Assembly (NCBI RefSeq): GCF_000378105.1
Contig: NZ_KB899260.1
Coordinates: 18,939-82,938, forward strand
DNA from: Rubritalea marina DSM 17716
GTDB lineage: Bacteria; Verrucomicrobiota; Verrucomicrobiia; Verrucomicrobiales; Akkermansiaceae
Direction of reading: 5' to 3'
Length of the DNA: 64,000 bases
In this document: positions 1 to 7,982 of the stretch, piece by piece
Position numbering within the stretch: the stretch's first letter is position 1
Layout: every line of letters starts with the position of its first letter
Translations under genes and position numbers: made by a program
The notes under the pieces: model-generated
What the model was told of the DNA's origin: nothing
The model's input: only the letters and a program-made list of their open reading frames with translations
The model's database searches: none

Positions 1-22
1 GTGAGCTGAGTTTGTTAGACAT
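1..22 (-). CDS. Start of a partial CDS, possibly FabH
   Basis: Reading the minus strand past the plsX stop there is an ATG at 22-20 followed by codons for M-S-N-K-L-S-S, open to the window edge. Only seven residues are visible, so the sequence does not identify the protein. In many bacteria fabH (3-oxoacyl-ACP synthase III) directly follows plsX in a DUF177-rpmF-plsX-fabH order, and that order holds here up to plsX. The FabH call is inference from neighbours only. Confidence 0.3.
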
Positions 23-70
23 CGTGGTGTATGTTTGGTTGAGTGATCTCAAATTTCAGAGAAGACAGGC

Positions 71-1096
71 TTAGCTTGCTTCGTCGAGAGATGCAAGTGC
101 AGCTTCAATATGTGGATTGACACTTTGGTCAACTGTTTCTTGGGCCACACGAATGGCGTTTTTCATAGCGAGGCCAGAGGAGCCGCCGTGAGCGATGATA
201 CAAACGCCATTGACTCCCAAGAGTGGGCTCCCGCCATAGGATTCATAGGATGAGCGCTGCTTCACTGCTTTGAAAACTCCGCGTGACATGGCCGCGCCGA
301 GTGTGCGAAGTGGGGTGCGCTTGAATTCGATTTTCATCCACTTGGACATCGCTTTTGCCGTTGCTTCGCAAGACTTGAGGATGATGTTGCCCGTGAAGCC
401 GTCACAGAGGGCGACATCGAGCTTTGTGTCGAATAGGTCGTGCCCCTCGACATTGCCTTTGAAAGAGAATGGGCATTTCCCAGCAGCTTCAAGTTGTTTG
501 AGTAGAGCAAAGGTTTCCTTTGTTAGGCTGTTTCCCTTTTCGTCTTCCTCGCCATTAGACATGAGGCCTACCACGGGGTCCTTGACGCCCATGACGTGGT
601 TGGAGTAGATGGCGCCCATTACGGCGTAGGTGACGAGGTGGCGCGCTGTGGCTTCTGGATTGGCCCCAGCGTCCAGCAAGTTACAGACTCCGTATTCATT
701 TGGGATGGGGGAGGCGATGCCGGCTCGCTCGACACCTTTTAGGGTGCGGAGTTTGAGTGTGGCTGTAGCGACTGCTGCGCCAGTGTTGCCAGCGCTGACC
801 ACGGCGTCAGCTTCGCCTTTTTTCACTAGCTCTGTGGCGATGGCGATGGAGGAATGTTTTTTACTTCTGAGGGTCTTGGCTCCAGATTCGTGCATTTCCA
901 CTACTTCCTTAGCGTGGACGATCTGGATGCGTGCATCGGTGAGCTTGTGCTCTGCGCAGGCCTTCTTTAGTGTTTCTTCGTCTCCGACGAGAAAGAGGGT
1001 TTCGATAGAAGGATATTCAGCAAGAGCATCTTTGGCTCCTATGATATTGATGGACGGGGCGTTGTCGCCGCCCATAGCATCTAGTGCGATTTTCAT
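71..1096 (-). CDS. plsX: Phosphate acyltransferase PlsX
   Basis: PlsX makes acyl-phosphate from acyl-ACP and phosphate, the first step of the PlsX/PlsY route to lysophosphatidic acid in membrane phospholipid synthesis; it is a peripheral cytoplasmic enzyme. The protein has 341 residues, normal for the family. It opens with the hallmark IALDAMGGDNAP and carries a conserved EVVEMHESGAKTLRSKK segment, SAGNTGAA near residue 103 and CDGFTGNIILKSCE near residue 233. It follows rpmF on the same strand, the usual arrangement linking lipid synthesis to ribosomal protein L32. A terminator-like hairpin separates the two, so plsX may also have its own promoter. Confidence 0.96.
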   Translation of the reverse strand: MKIALDAMGGDNAPSINIIGAKDALAEYPSIETLFLVGDEETLKKACAEHKLTDARIQIVHAKEVVEMHESGAKTLRSKKHSSIAIATELVKKGEADAVVSAGNTGAAVATATLKLRTLKGVERAGIASPIPNEYGVCNLLDAGANPEATARHLVTYAVMGAIYSNHVMGVKDPVVGLMSNGEEDEKGNSLTKETFALLKQLEAAGKCPFSFKGNVEGHDLFDTKLDVALCDGFTGNIILKSCEATAKAMSKWMKIEFKRTPLRTLGAAMSRGVFKAVKQRSSYESYGGSPLLGVNGVCIIAHGGSSGLAMKNAIRVAQETVDQSVNPHIEAALASLDEAS

Positions 1097-1122
1097 AGAT
1101 GGGAATATCTATATCTAAACAC

Positions 1123-1161
1123 AAAAAACGCGCGATGAAAAAATGTCACCGCAGCGTTTTT
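1123..1161 (-). terminator. Hairpin between rpmF and plsX
   Basis: Bases 1124-1128 plus CGC pair with GCG plus TTTTT at 1154-1161, and GCG/CGC extends the stem past a one-base bulge. Read on the minus strand the stem is followed by six T. It lies after rpmF and before plsX, so it could end most rpmF transcripts or act as an attenuator. The loop is long (15 bases), which lowers confidence. Confidence 0.5.
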
Positions 1162-1212
1162 AAAGTATTTGATCAATGGACTCATAAAGTGTGAGTCCGA
1201 ATGATATATTTA

Positions 1213-1395
1213 TTAGAGTGCGTCTACTTCGAGAACCTGACGGCCATTGTAGTTACCACATGATGGGCACGCAATGTGGCCTGGAACGCGGCTGCCGCAC
1301 TCAGAACAGGTTTGGAGTTTTGGTGCACGCCAACGGTTTGCGCCACGACGCATTTTCTGCTTCATTTTTGATGTTCTACGCTTTGGAACTGCCAT
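1213..1395 (-). CDS. rpmF: 50S ribosomal protein L32
   Basis: L32 is a small protein of the large ribosomal subunit. The 60 residues start [17 protein letters not shown], as is typical, and contain a four-cysteine zinc ribbon (CSEC and CPSC, residues about 30-47). It is therefore the zinc-binding form, in contrast with the cysteine-poor L36 encoded at 5.7 kb. The gene lies between the DUF177 gene and plsX, the conserved order in many bacteria. Confidence 0.96.
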   Translation of the reverse strand: MAVPKRRTSKMKQKMRRGANRWRAPKLQTCSECGSRVPGHIACPSCGNYNGRQVLEVDAL

Positions 1396-1425
1396 AATCT
1401 TGTGTCTTGTTTAGACGGTTAGTGG

Positions 1426-1920
1426 TTAATCTTTAAATTCGTTAAGGTCGTCGAGCGCACTCCAGCGAGTGTCATTAGGCGCCTGGGGCGCAGGGTCTAC
1501 ACCAGAAGTGGTGTCTTTGTCTACTGCTAAATAGCGTTTATCGATAATACACTCTTGTGGTTCGTCGGCTTCGTCGCACCGAGGGTAGTCTGGGAAGGCT
1601 GTCAAAACCTCTTCCCGTAAGGGATCTGTGAGGTTTGCTTGGGCTTCTTCGATTTCAAAAGAGTCTGCAAATTCTTCTATAGAAATTGTTTTGATAAATT
1701 GTTTGTTTGTCCTCACGCAGGTGAACTCGAATGGCGATGAGAGGTATCCTCGCACAAGGAGTTCGTTTTCGAATCGTTGAACATGGAGGTCGTAGTAGAG
1801 TGGACCAGTAGGTTGAGCGTCATGTGCAGGGAGTTTGTAGAGCTCTTGGTCTAGCTCGCCTTCAAATTGTTTCCCCTCTTCAGGGAGGTTGTTGAGGTCG
1901 ATCGTAAGGTGCTTTTGCAT
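1426..1920 (-). CDS. DUF177 (YceD) family protein
   Basis: A 164-residue cytoplasmic protein of the YceD/DUF177 family, recognised by position directly upstream of rpmF and by the family core: a central segment around GYLSSPFEFTCVRTNKQF (residues about 58-75) followed by an acidic stretch. YceD proteins accompany rpmF in most phyla and have been linked to 23S rRNA accumulation or ribosome assembly. The C-terminal 40 residues are acidic and proline-containing and probably disordered. It follows the SulP gene by about 33 bases and may be transcribed with it. Confidence 0.8.
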   Translation of the reverse strand: MQKHLTIDLNNLPEEGKQFEGELDQELYKLPAHDAQPTGPLYYDLHVQRFENELLVRGYLSSPFEFTCVRTNKQFIKTISIEEFADSFEIEEAQANLTDPLREEVLTAFPDYPRCDEADEPQECIIDKRYLAVDKDTTSGVDPAPQAPNDTRWSALDDLNEFKD

Positions 1921-1953
1921 AGTGTTACTGCGGTTTGTTGACGGAGGCTTAGC

Positions 1954-3804
1954 TTATTTGTGAGCCGGGTCATAGAAAATTTTAATGTCTGCCTTATTGG
2001 TCCCTAGAAGTTCTTGTGCGCGGATCAGAGCATCGCGTGTGGAAAGGTTGGGGTTGCTTGGTGAATAAATGAAGACGTTGGTTTCGCCAAGTGAGCGATC
2101 GCAGTCTTTCTGCACTGTTTCTAACACTCCGGAATGCTTAAGAACTTTGTAGACTTCCCTGCTGGCACCTGAGATAAGGATGAAGCGCCCTTCAGCATGC
2201 ATGTGTTTCACCAGCCCTTCGAGTGCCATCACAGATGTTGCGTCAAGATGGCGTGCGTTCTTGAGGCGTAAGATGATGACTTTGAGGTTAGGGTCGGAGG
2301 CGGTGCGTTGGACTTGGGTGCTAAATAGTTCAGCGGCTCCGAAGAAGAGGTCGCCTTCGACGTGTACGATTGAGATTGCAGGGAGCGGGCGTTCTTTCTT
2401 TTTATCTAGTTCGCGTAAGTTGCCTTCGTCACTCATCTCGTATTCGATCAGGTGTGGCTTGGAGGCTCTGCGTAGGAAGAGTGTGATGGATAGTGCCACG
2501 CCGGCGAAGATTGCGTAATCTAGCCGTGTGATGAGCGTTGCGGTAAAGGTGGTAAGAATGACCAATGCGTCGTCACTTGTGGAGCGTAGGCAGATTTTGA
2601 TGTTGTGCCAATTGATGAGTGAGATGGCGATGCCGATGACGAGACCGGCTAGGGCGGATTTGGGGATGTTCTCAACAATGGGTAGCTTGATGAGTAGCCA
2701 GAAGCCCGCCAAGCACATCATGGCTGAATAGATGGATGCGAAACGCGATTTGGCACCAGAGTCAAAGTTTAGTGCCGATCGGGTCAGAGACGCTGATGCT
2801 GGCATGGGAGCTAGGAGGGAAGCGAAGATGTTGGACATACCAACAGAAAACATGTCTTGGTTGACATTGGGGCGCTCACCGACACGTGAGCCTAAAGATT
2901 TGCCCATAACGGTGTTTTCCAACGACGCTAGAAATGTGACTGCGATGGCGACGCCGAAGAGAGAGGACAGGGTGTCGAAGTCAAACAGTGGCAAGGAGGG
3001 GGTGAATGCGAAGTTCTGGAATGCGGAAAAGGTGTCGATGTTTTCGAATAGCCTAGGTTGAGCGATCGCTAGCAATTTTGTGAGAACGCTGACGATGGTT
3101 AAGGTGATCGCGAAGTTGGGTAACACGGAGAAGCGCTTCTGGAGGACCAGGTATGCGCTCAGTGCAATGCCGCCTATAAGAATGGGTTGCCATTGGTAGT
3201 GATCCCAAAATTCCACGGTGTATTTGAGGATGGAGAAGAATGTTTTTGCAGACACCTCGCTCATTGGTTCAGCGATTCCCACTAGGTGTTTGGCTTGATT
3301 GGCTATGATTAGGATAGCGGCACCAGTGATGTAGCCTACTAGTACGCTACGGCTGACGTATTGCAGCAGGTCTGCTAGTTTGAGGTAGGCTCCCGCGATT
3401 GAAAAGAAACCGACCATGAAGACCAATAGAGGCATCATGAGAAGTTTGCTCTGCTGGTCAATTTCTGGGTGAGAGATGAAGAAACTGAAGACCATGAAGG
3501 CAGTGGCATTCGTGGGGCCTAGTATGGTGAAGCGCGAGCTAGAGAAGAGGGGGGCGATGATCCCAGCAATGATCGAGCAAACGATGCCGTAGTATATCGG
3601 GAGTTCGGCGATGGCGGCATAGGCCATGCCTTGTGGCAGCGTTAATAAGGTGACGTTGAGTGCGGCTTTGAGGTCGCAGGCTACCGTGCGGGGTTTGAGC
3701 TCATGGAACGAGTGCCTGATGGGAAAGAGGTCTAAAGCGTTTTCCCTAAAAAAATCGACGATCTTATTTTTTAGATTTCGGATCGGATGAGTGTGTTTAG
3801 CCAT
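1954..3804 (-). CDS. SulP-family anion transporter with STAS domain
   Basis: A 616-residue inner-membrane transporter of the SulP (SLC26) family, which moves sulfate, bicarbonate or other anions with H+ or Na+. Residues about 45-430 are a run of hydrophobic helices and include the signature LPQGMAYAAIAELP near residue 55. Residues about 470-590 form a cytoplasmic STAS domain with the loop HLDATSVMALEGL, where most relatives have D-x-S/T-G. The substrate cannot be read from sequence. It sits 13 bases after the LptF/LptG-type gene and ahead of the DUF177-rpmF-plsX genes on the same strand. Confidence 0.9.
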   Translation of the reverse strand: MAKHTHPIRNLKNKIVDFFRENALDLFPIRHSFHELKPRTVACDLKAALNVTLLTLPQGMAYAAIAELPIYYGIVCSIIAGIIAPLFSSSRFTILGPTNATAFMVFSFFISHPEIDQQSKLLMMPLLVFMVGFFSIAGAYLKLADLLQYVSRSVLVGYITGAAILIIANQAKHLVGIAEPMSEVSAKTFFSILKYTVEFWDHYQWQPILIGGIALSAYLVLQKRFSVLPNFAITLTIVSVLTKLLAIAQPRLFENIDTFSAFQNFAFTPSLPLFDFDTLSSLFGVAIAVTFLASLENTVMGKSLGSRVGERPNVNQDMFSVGMSNIFASLLAPMPASASLTRSALNFDSGAKSRFASIYSAMMCLAGFWLLIKLPIVENIPKSALAGLVIGIAISLINWHNIKICLRSTSDDALVILTTFTATLITRLDYAIFAGVALSITLFLRRASKPHLIEYEMSDEGNLRELDKKKERPLPAISIVHVEGDLFFGAAELFSTQVQRTASDPNLKVIILRLKNARHLDATSVMALEGLVKHMHAEGRFILISGASREVYKVLKHSGVLETVQKDCDRSLGETNVFIYSPSNPNLSTRDALIRAQELLGTNKADIKIFYDPAHK

Positions 3805-3816
3805 TGCGGTGGGAAT

Positions 3817-4911
3817 TTAACGCTTCCGGTAGAACAGAAAGCAGCCAATGAGTAATGCCAGTAAATTGGGAGCCCAATAAAGAAGTGTGGCAATATCACG
3901 CGAATCCACTTTAGTCTGGTTTGCGAAAATGTGGAAGAGGAAGTAGCCCAGGCCTACGGCTAAGGCTAGGATGAAGCCGCTGGAGCTTTCTCTTCTTTTT
4001 GATGTCATGCCTAATGGTATTCCGATGACGGCGAAGGCTAAGCAGGCTAGTGAGTATGAGCGGCGGTGGATGATTTCGCGCTCGAAATCGTATCGGATCT
4101 CAGGAGAGAGTTGCTGGTTCTTTGCCAAGAATGCGTGAATTTCTTCGTTACTCATCGCCGTGGGTTTCAGTGTGCGCTCCTCATCAATGTTGAAGTCGAA
4201 GATCACTGGGTTAATCGCTTCCACCTTAATCGGTGTGTGGAGGCCATTATCGTTAATGGATTCAAGTGTGGCTTCTTGGAGTTTGAGTTGAAGTTGGCCT
4301 AGTTCGATGTCGACGGCGAGCTCGGCTCGCTGTGCAAAGGTGTATTGCTTTTCTGCATACTCGGTGGAAGGGTCTCCGATTTCATGGATATGCACACCGT
4401 ATAGGATGTCGCCTTCTCGTCTTTGTACATAGATACGCTTGTCCGCTAGTTGAGTTTGAACCACGCCGGGATCGAGAAATTTATTTGGGTTTTCTTTCAC
4501 CGCAGCTACGAGCAAGGATTGGACTTTTTCCTTCGCTTTAGGAGCAATTTCGATGTTGAGCCAATAACAAAATGCTGAGAGCACCGCAGCGCTTAGAAAG
4601 ACGGGGATGGCAATGCGGGGTAGGCTTTGACCCGCCATGCGCATGCTGAGTATTTCATTGTCTGTAGATAGTCTGCCGAAGACGATCATGATGGCAGCTA
4701 AGAAGCTGAATGGTACTGTAAATATCAGGGAAAACGGGAAGATGCTAAAAATGAATTCTAGAACGAATTGGGCAGATGGCTGTTGCCCAACAAAAAGTGG
4801 TCGCGCTTCTTTAAAAATATTACCAAGTAAAAAGACTCCGCTCAGAATCATTACTGAGGAGAGTGTGGTGCTGAGAATTTGCTTCCCGATGTAGCGGTCA
4901 AACGTGAGCAT
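3817..4911 (-). CDS. LPS export permease, LptF/LptG (YjgP/YjgQ) family
   Basis: A membrane subunit of the Lpt ABC exporter that pulls lipopolysaccharide from the inner membrane toward the LptA bridge and LptD. From the ATG at 4911 it has 364 residues: three hydrophobic helices in the first 110 residues, a periplasmic beta-jellyroll region (about 130-260), and three more helices at the C terminus ending in LLALLIGCFLFYRKR. The opening MLTFDRYIGKQIL is typical. An in-frame TTG at 4974 would add 21 basic residues unlike the family, so the ATG is preferred. LptF and LptG cannot be told apart here. lptD lies far away at 60.3 kb. Confidence 0.88.
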   Translation of the reverse strand: MLTFDRYIGKQILSTTLSSVMILSGVFLLGNIFKEARPLFVGQQPSAQFVLEFIFSIFPFSLIFTVPFSFLAAIMIVFGRLSTDNEILSMRMAGQSLPRIAIPVFLSAAVLSAFCYWLNIEIAPKAKEKVQSLLVAAVKENPNKFLDPGVVQTQLADKRIYVQRREGDILYGVHIHEIGDPSTEYAEKQYTFAQRAELAVDIELGQLQLKLQEATLESINDNGLHTPIKVEAINPVIFDFNIDEERTLKPTAMSNEEIHAFLAKNQQLSPEIRYDFEREIIHRRSYSLACLAFAVIGIPLGMTSKRRESSSGFILALAVGLGYFLFHIFANQTKVDSRDIATLLYWAPNLLALLIGCFLFYRKR

Positions 4912-5029
4912 CTGTTGACACTTTCTACATAGGTTGAGGGAGTGTCGAGTATAGCTTTTTTGTTTTTTGAACAATTTATGAGAGCTCGCTACAAATGGCT
5001 TGAGCGCAGATTTAAGTGTCGTTAGGTTT

Positions 5030-5605
5030 ATGTTAATGAAAGGGATCTCAGTGGAAATGCTTCTAAGTGCGTACTGTCAGGGAGTTTTTCCGATGGCCGA
5101 TCAGGGCGAGATTTTGTGGTTCGAGCCAGTGATGAGGGGGGTGATTCCTCTAGATGAACGATTTCATGTGCCTAAGAACCTTAGAAAACTTGTCAGACAG
5201 GGGAGGTATGAGCTCCGTGTGGATTTTGATTTTGAGGGGGTGATGCGCGCCTGTGCTGACCGTCAGGAGACTTGGATCGATGAATGTATTATTGATAGTT
5301 ATTCAGAGCTTTATGCTATGGGGTTGGCTCATTCCTACGAATGTTGGGATGATGATGGCCTGCAAGGGGGGCTTTATGGAGTGTCTATTGGTCGAGCCTT
5401 TTTCGGTGAAAGCATGTTCAGTAGGAAGGTGAATGCCAGTAAAGTAGCACTGGTGCATTTGGTGAAGAATTTGCAACGACAAGGTATCGAGTTGCTTGAT
5501 ACACAATGGATGACCGACCACCTCAGGCAGTTTGGTGGGTACGAGGTTTCGCGAGAAGAGTATCGAGATATGCTAGAAAATGCCTTGGATGATGTGAAAC
5601 CTTGA
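5030..5605 (+). CDS. aat: Leucyl/phenylalanyl-tRNA-protein transferase
   Basis: Aat adds Leu or Phe from aminoacyl-tRNA to proteins with N-terminal Arg or Lys, marking them for ClpS/ClpAP in the N-degron pathway. The family core is clear: AYCQGVFPMAD, then ILWFEPVMRGVIPLDERFHVPKNL, ETWIDECIIDSY, SYECWDDDGLQGGLYGVSIG and FFGESMFSR, and DTQWMTDHLRQFGG near the C terminus. The chosen ATG gives 191 residues; another ATG is two codons on and a TTG lies at 5000. It is divergent from the LPS permease gene, about 120 bases apart if both ATG starts hold, and precedes the L36 gene. Confidence 0.93.
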   Translation: MLMKGISVEMLLSAYCQGVFPMADQGEILWFEPVMRGVIPLDERFHVPKNLRKLVRQGRYELRVDFDFEGVMRACADRQETWIDECIIDSYSELYAMGLAHSYECWDDDGLQGGLYGVSIGRAFFGESMFSRKVNASKVALVHLVKNLQRQGIELLDTQWMTDHLRQFGGYEVSREEYRDMLENALDDVKP

Positions 5606-5697
5606 AATCATAGAAACTAGAGAATTCTAAAGAAATGGCTTTACAACATGGTGAGGTCACGTATTTTGCGCCTCCCAAAACGAAAGTTTCTCATCCT

Positions 5698-5862
5698 ATG
5701 AAAGTTTTATCATCACTCGCCTCAATGAAGCGTCGCCACGAAGATTGCCAAGTGGTTAAGCGTAAAGGTACACTTTACGTTATCTGCAAGACGAATCCTA
5801 AGTTCAAGGCCCGTCAAGGCACAACTCGTGCTACTAAGCTCTCCAAAAAGGGCATCAAGTAA
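5698..5862 (+). CDS. rpmJ: 50S ribosomal protein L36, cysteine-poor type
   Basis: A 54-residue L36 starting [20 protein letters not shown], with [16 protein letters not shown] after it. The canonical zinc ligands (two Cys in C-x2-C, a third Cys and a His) are incomplete: only the Cys of DCQ and of VICK remain and the His is replaced by Phe. It thus resembles the zinc-independent YkgO-type L36. A basic tail of about 14 residues ([13 protein letters not shown]) extends beyond most relatives. An in-frame ATG at 5635 would add 21 residues; the inner ATG is preferred because L36 almost always begins MKV. It follows aat by 92 bases. Confidence 0.88.
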   Translation: MKVLSSLASMKRRHEDCQVVKRKGTLYVICKTNPKFKARQGTTRATKLSKKGIK

Positions 5863-5899
5863 GACAAGGCATTTCGCCCTCTGTCATACAGAAATATTT

Positions 5900-5935
5900 A
5901 AGAAGTCATCCAGCATTGCTTGGTTGGCTTCTTTT
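5900..5935 (+). terminator. Terminator after rpmJ
   Basis: A 13-base stem (5900-5912 with 5921-5933, one T-T mismatch and one G-U pair) closes an eight-base loop and is followed by T residues. It lies 38 bases after the L36 stop and would end the aat-rpmJ transcript before the exopolysaccharide block. Confidence 0.75.
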
Positions 5936-6092
5936 GTTTGTTAGAATGCGTAAAAACATCTTGCCAATAGATCAGGAATCTATAGTGTATGGACTATGTT
6001 ACGCAGATAGAGATGGTTGCATAACTTCATTGGTTGGTGGATAGCTCAATGTAGAGTCGCTGGCTAAATGTAAATTAACTCAAAAACTACCT

Positions 6093-6599
6093 ATGAAAAA
6101 GACACTCAAATTTACTTGCATGGCCGCGATGCTTCTTGCGCCAATCGCGGTCCAAGCTCAAGGTCAGGGATCCTCAGCTGCTAATGCTGCATCCGCTGTT
6201 AAGGCTGCCAATGGTAACAACGCAGCGATCGTTGCTGCTGTGAAAAGTGCGGTTAAAGATGATAAGGCCAACGCTGCCGCCATCGTCGGAGCAGCCGTTA
6301 AAGCTCTTGGCAAAAACCCATCACCGGCACTCGTGGCTAACATTGTGAATGTTGCTGCAAAGCAGGCTGGAGCAGGCGCTTCTCAGGCTAGCCTTATTGG
6401 TATGTCTGCGAAGAATGCTGCAGGGAACTCAATTCCAGTGGTCACTGCCGTGAATCAAGTCATCTTGGCTTTGGTGACAGCTAATCCCCTCGATATTGCC
6501 GGTGGGGGTAACAAAGGTATTGGTGGTAACGGTGTGAACAATGTGGTGAATCAAAACAACCAATCAGACGGTAAGAAGCCACGTTCGACTCGCGACTAG
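6093..6599 (+). CDS. Alanine-rich secreted protein of unknown function
   Basis: Not recognised. The 168 residues begin with a clear signal peptide (KK, hydrophobic core, cleavage near VQAQG at about residue 23). The mature part is dominated by Ala, Asn, Val and Lys, with loosely repeated helical stretches such as NAAIVAAVKSAVKDD and NAAAIVGAAVKALG (residues about 43-75), then a Gly/Asn-rich segment (GGGNKGIGGNGVNN) and a basic tail. It has no cysteine in the mature part. It sits 40 bases upstream of an outer-membrane barrel gene and just ahead of Wzc- and Wza-type genes, so a role in polysaccharide export or the matrix is plausible but is inference from context. Confidence 0.75.
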   Translation: MKKTLKFTCMAAMLLAPIAVQAQGQGSSAANAASAVKAANGNNAAIVAAVKSAVKDDKANAAAIVGAAVKALGKNPSPALVANIVNVAAKQAGAGASQASLIGMSAKNAAGNSIPVVTAVNQVILALVTANPLDIAGGGNKGIGGNGVNNVVNQNNQSDGKKPRSTRD

Positions 6600-6639
6600 T
6601 TCCCTTGAATAATCTTTCTAGAATAACTACAAAACATAC

Positions 6640-7836
6640 ATGAAATTCACAAAATTCTGCCTTGTTAGTGCTCTTGCAACTGGATCATTGGCTGCACAAG
6701 GTGTATTCGACGTCTCCCCCAACGATGGGTTGGTAGAGGATATTCCACTCGAGTTTAGTGCTACGGTGAACCTTGGTTGGGATGACAATGTGACGCCGTC
6801 AGTTCCAAGTAATCGCGGTGATTCCCTCGGTTACACCTCGATCAATGTTGGAGCGAACTACTTGAGCTTCGGCCCTCAGACGAATATTGATTTCAACCTC
6901 AAATTGGGTCTTCTTCATTACTTTGATAATGTGGAAAGTTCAGGTGTGAAGGATACTTACAATGACACAAAAGGCATCCTCAACATCAAGCACAACGTCA
7001 GCGAGCGCCTGTACGTCCAGACTCGTAACTACATTTTCTACGGTTTAGAGCCAGATTACACACACGGTGTGGTGAATGATCGTTCCAATGATGATTATTT
7101 CCTGTTCTCAACTGACAACTCATTGGGTTACAAGTGGAATGCGCGCTTGGCGACTGTCACTGGCATTAGTTTCCGTACTTTGAACTATGACAATGAAATT
7201 GATCAGGTGAATGACCGCCAAAGCGTGGGCGTGTATCAACAGTTCCGTTATGTTGCAGGCCCGCAAAGCGTTGCGACATTCGATTACAGATACCTCGCTA
7301 CAGATGTGAATGGTGGTTTAGACTCACAGAGTCACAAGTTGTTGGTCGGTGTGGAGCACCGTGTTTCTGAATCAGGTGTGTTCGTTGGTAAGGTGGGTGC
7401 TCAGTTCCGTAAAGTGGACACACGCTCGAGTCAGACTGACCCAACATTTGAATTGGCATACATCCAGCGTGTGAATGAAGTGTTCCGTGTTCGACTCAAT
7501 GCTGCATATGACGTCAACGATTACGGTACTTCTTCATCAGGTGCCAATTTTGAGAATAACCAGGCATTCCGTTTTGCTTCTGCAGGTGATTACCACCTAT
7601 CACAGGATCTTTACTTCACTGGTGGTGTGAACTTTGTGACGAATGATTACTACGGTGGTCGTCCTGATGATGATTCACAGGTTCTCAACTTCCACATTGG
7701 TGCAACTTATTCCATATTGGACAACTTGAATGCCAATGTGACATACAACTACACCAAGTCCTATGACGATGGCGACACACTTAACCGTGAGTATGACCGT
7801 AGTCGAGTGCAGGCTGGATTGACTTACATTTTCTAA
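6640..7836 (+). CDS. Outer-membrane beta-barrel protein, exopolysaccharide-associated
   Basis: A 398-residue predicted outer-membrane barrel. It has a signal peptide ending near SLAAQG (residue 20) and then regular alternating strands, many ending in aromatic residues, with turns rich in Asp, Asn and Gly. It finishes in LTYIF, a C-terminal Phe typical of barrels folded by BamA. The style matches the putative beta-barrel porin 2 family that accompanies exopolysaccharide clusters. It is followed by a strong terminator and then by the Wzc-type kinase, so it may provide the outer-membrane exit for the polymer. The exact family assignment is tentative. Confidence 0.8.
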   Translation: MKFTKFCLVSALATGSLAAQGVFDVSPNDGLVEDIPLEFSATVNLGWDDNVTPSVPSNRGDSLGYTSINVGANYLSFGPQTNIDFNLKLGLLHYFDNVESSGVKDTYNDTKGILNIKHNVSERLYVQTRNYIFYGLEPDYTHGVVNDRSNDDYFLFSTDNSLGYKWNARLATVTGISFRTLNYDNEIDQVNDRQSVGVYQQFRYVAGPQSVATFDYRYLATDVNGGLDSQSHKLLVGVEHRVSESGVFVGKVGAQFRKVDTRSSQTDPTFELAYIQRVNEVFRVRLNAAYDVNDYGTSSSGANFENNQAFRFASAGDYHLSQDLYFTGGVNFVTNDYYGGRPDDDSQVLNFHIGATYSILDNLNANVTYNYTKSYDDGDTLNREYDRSRVQAGLTYIF

Positions 7837-7865
7837 GATCAGTAGTCTGTTAAAACTTAATTTTC

Positions 7866-7902
7866 AAAGCCTGCTCTGAAATCAGTCAGAGCAGGCTTTT
7901 TT
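7866..7902 (+). terminator. Strong terminator after the barrel gene
   Basis: A perfect 14-base stem (7866-7879 with 7886-7899) around a six-base loop, ending in a run of T to 7902. It lies 29 bases after the barrel stop and separates the Ala-rich/barrel pair from the wzc/export pair. Confidence 0.92.
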
Positions 7903-7982
7903 ACTTTGCAAGTGTGATAGGTAGCGTTTAATAAACCTATTAACTAAGCACTCGAGCAACGTCCCTATGGGGCGAAGATATC

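Noticed and set aside
4912..5029. Longer TTG starts for the LPS permease (4974) and aat (5000)
   Set aside because: The added residues do not resemble the families and would leave almost no room for the two divergent promoters.
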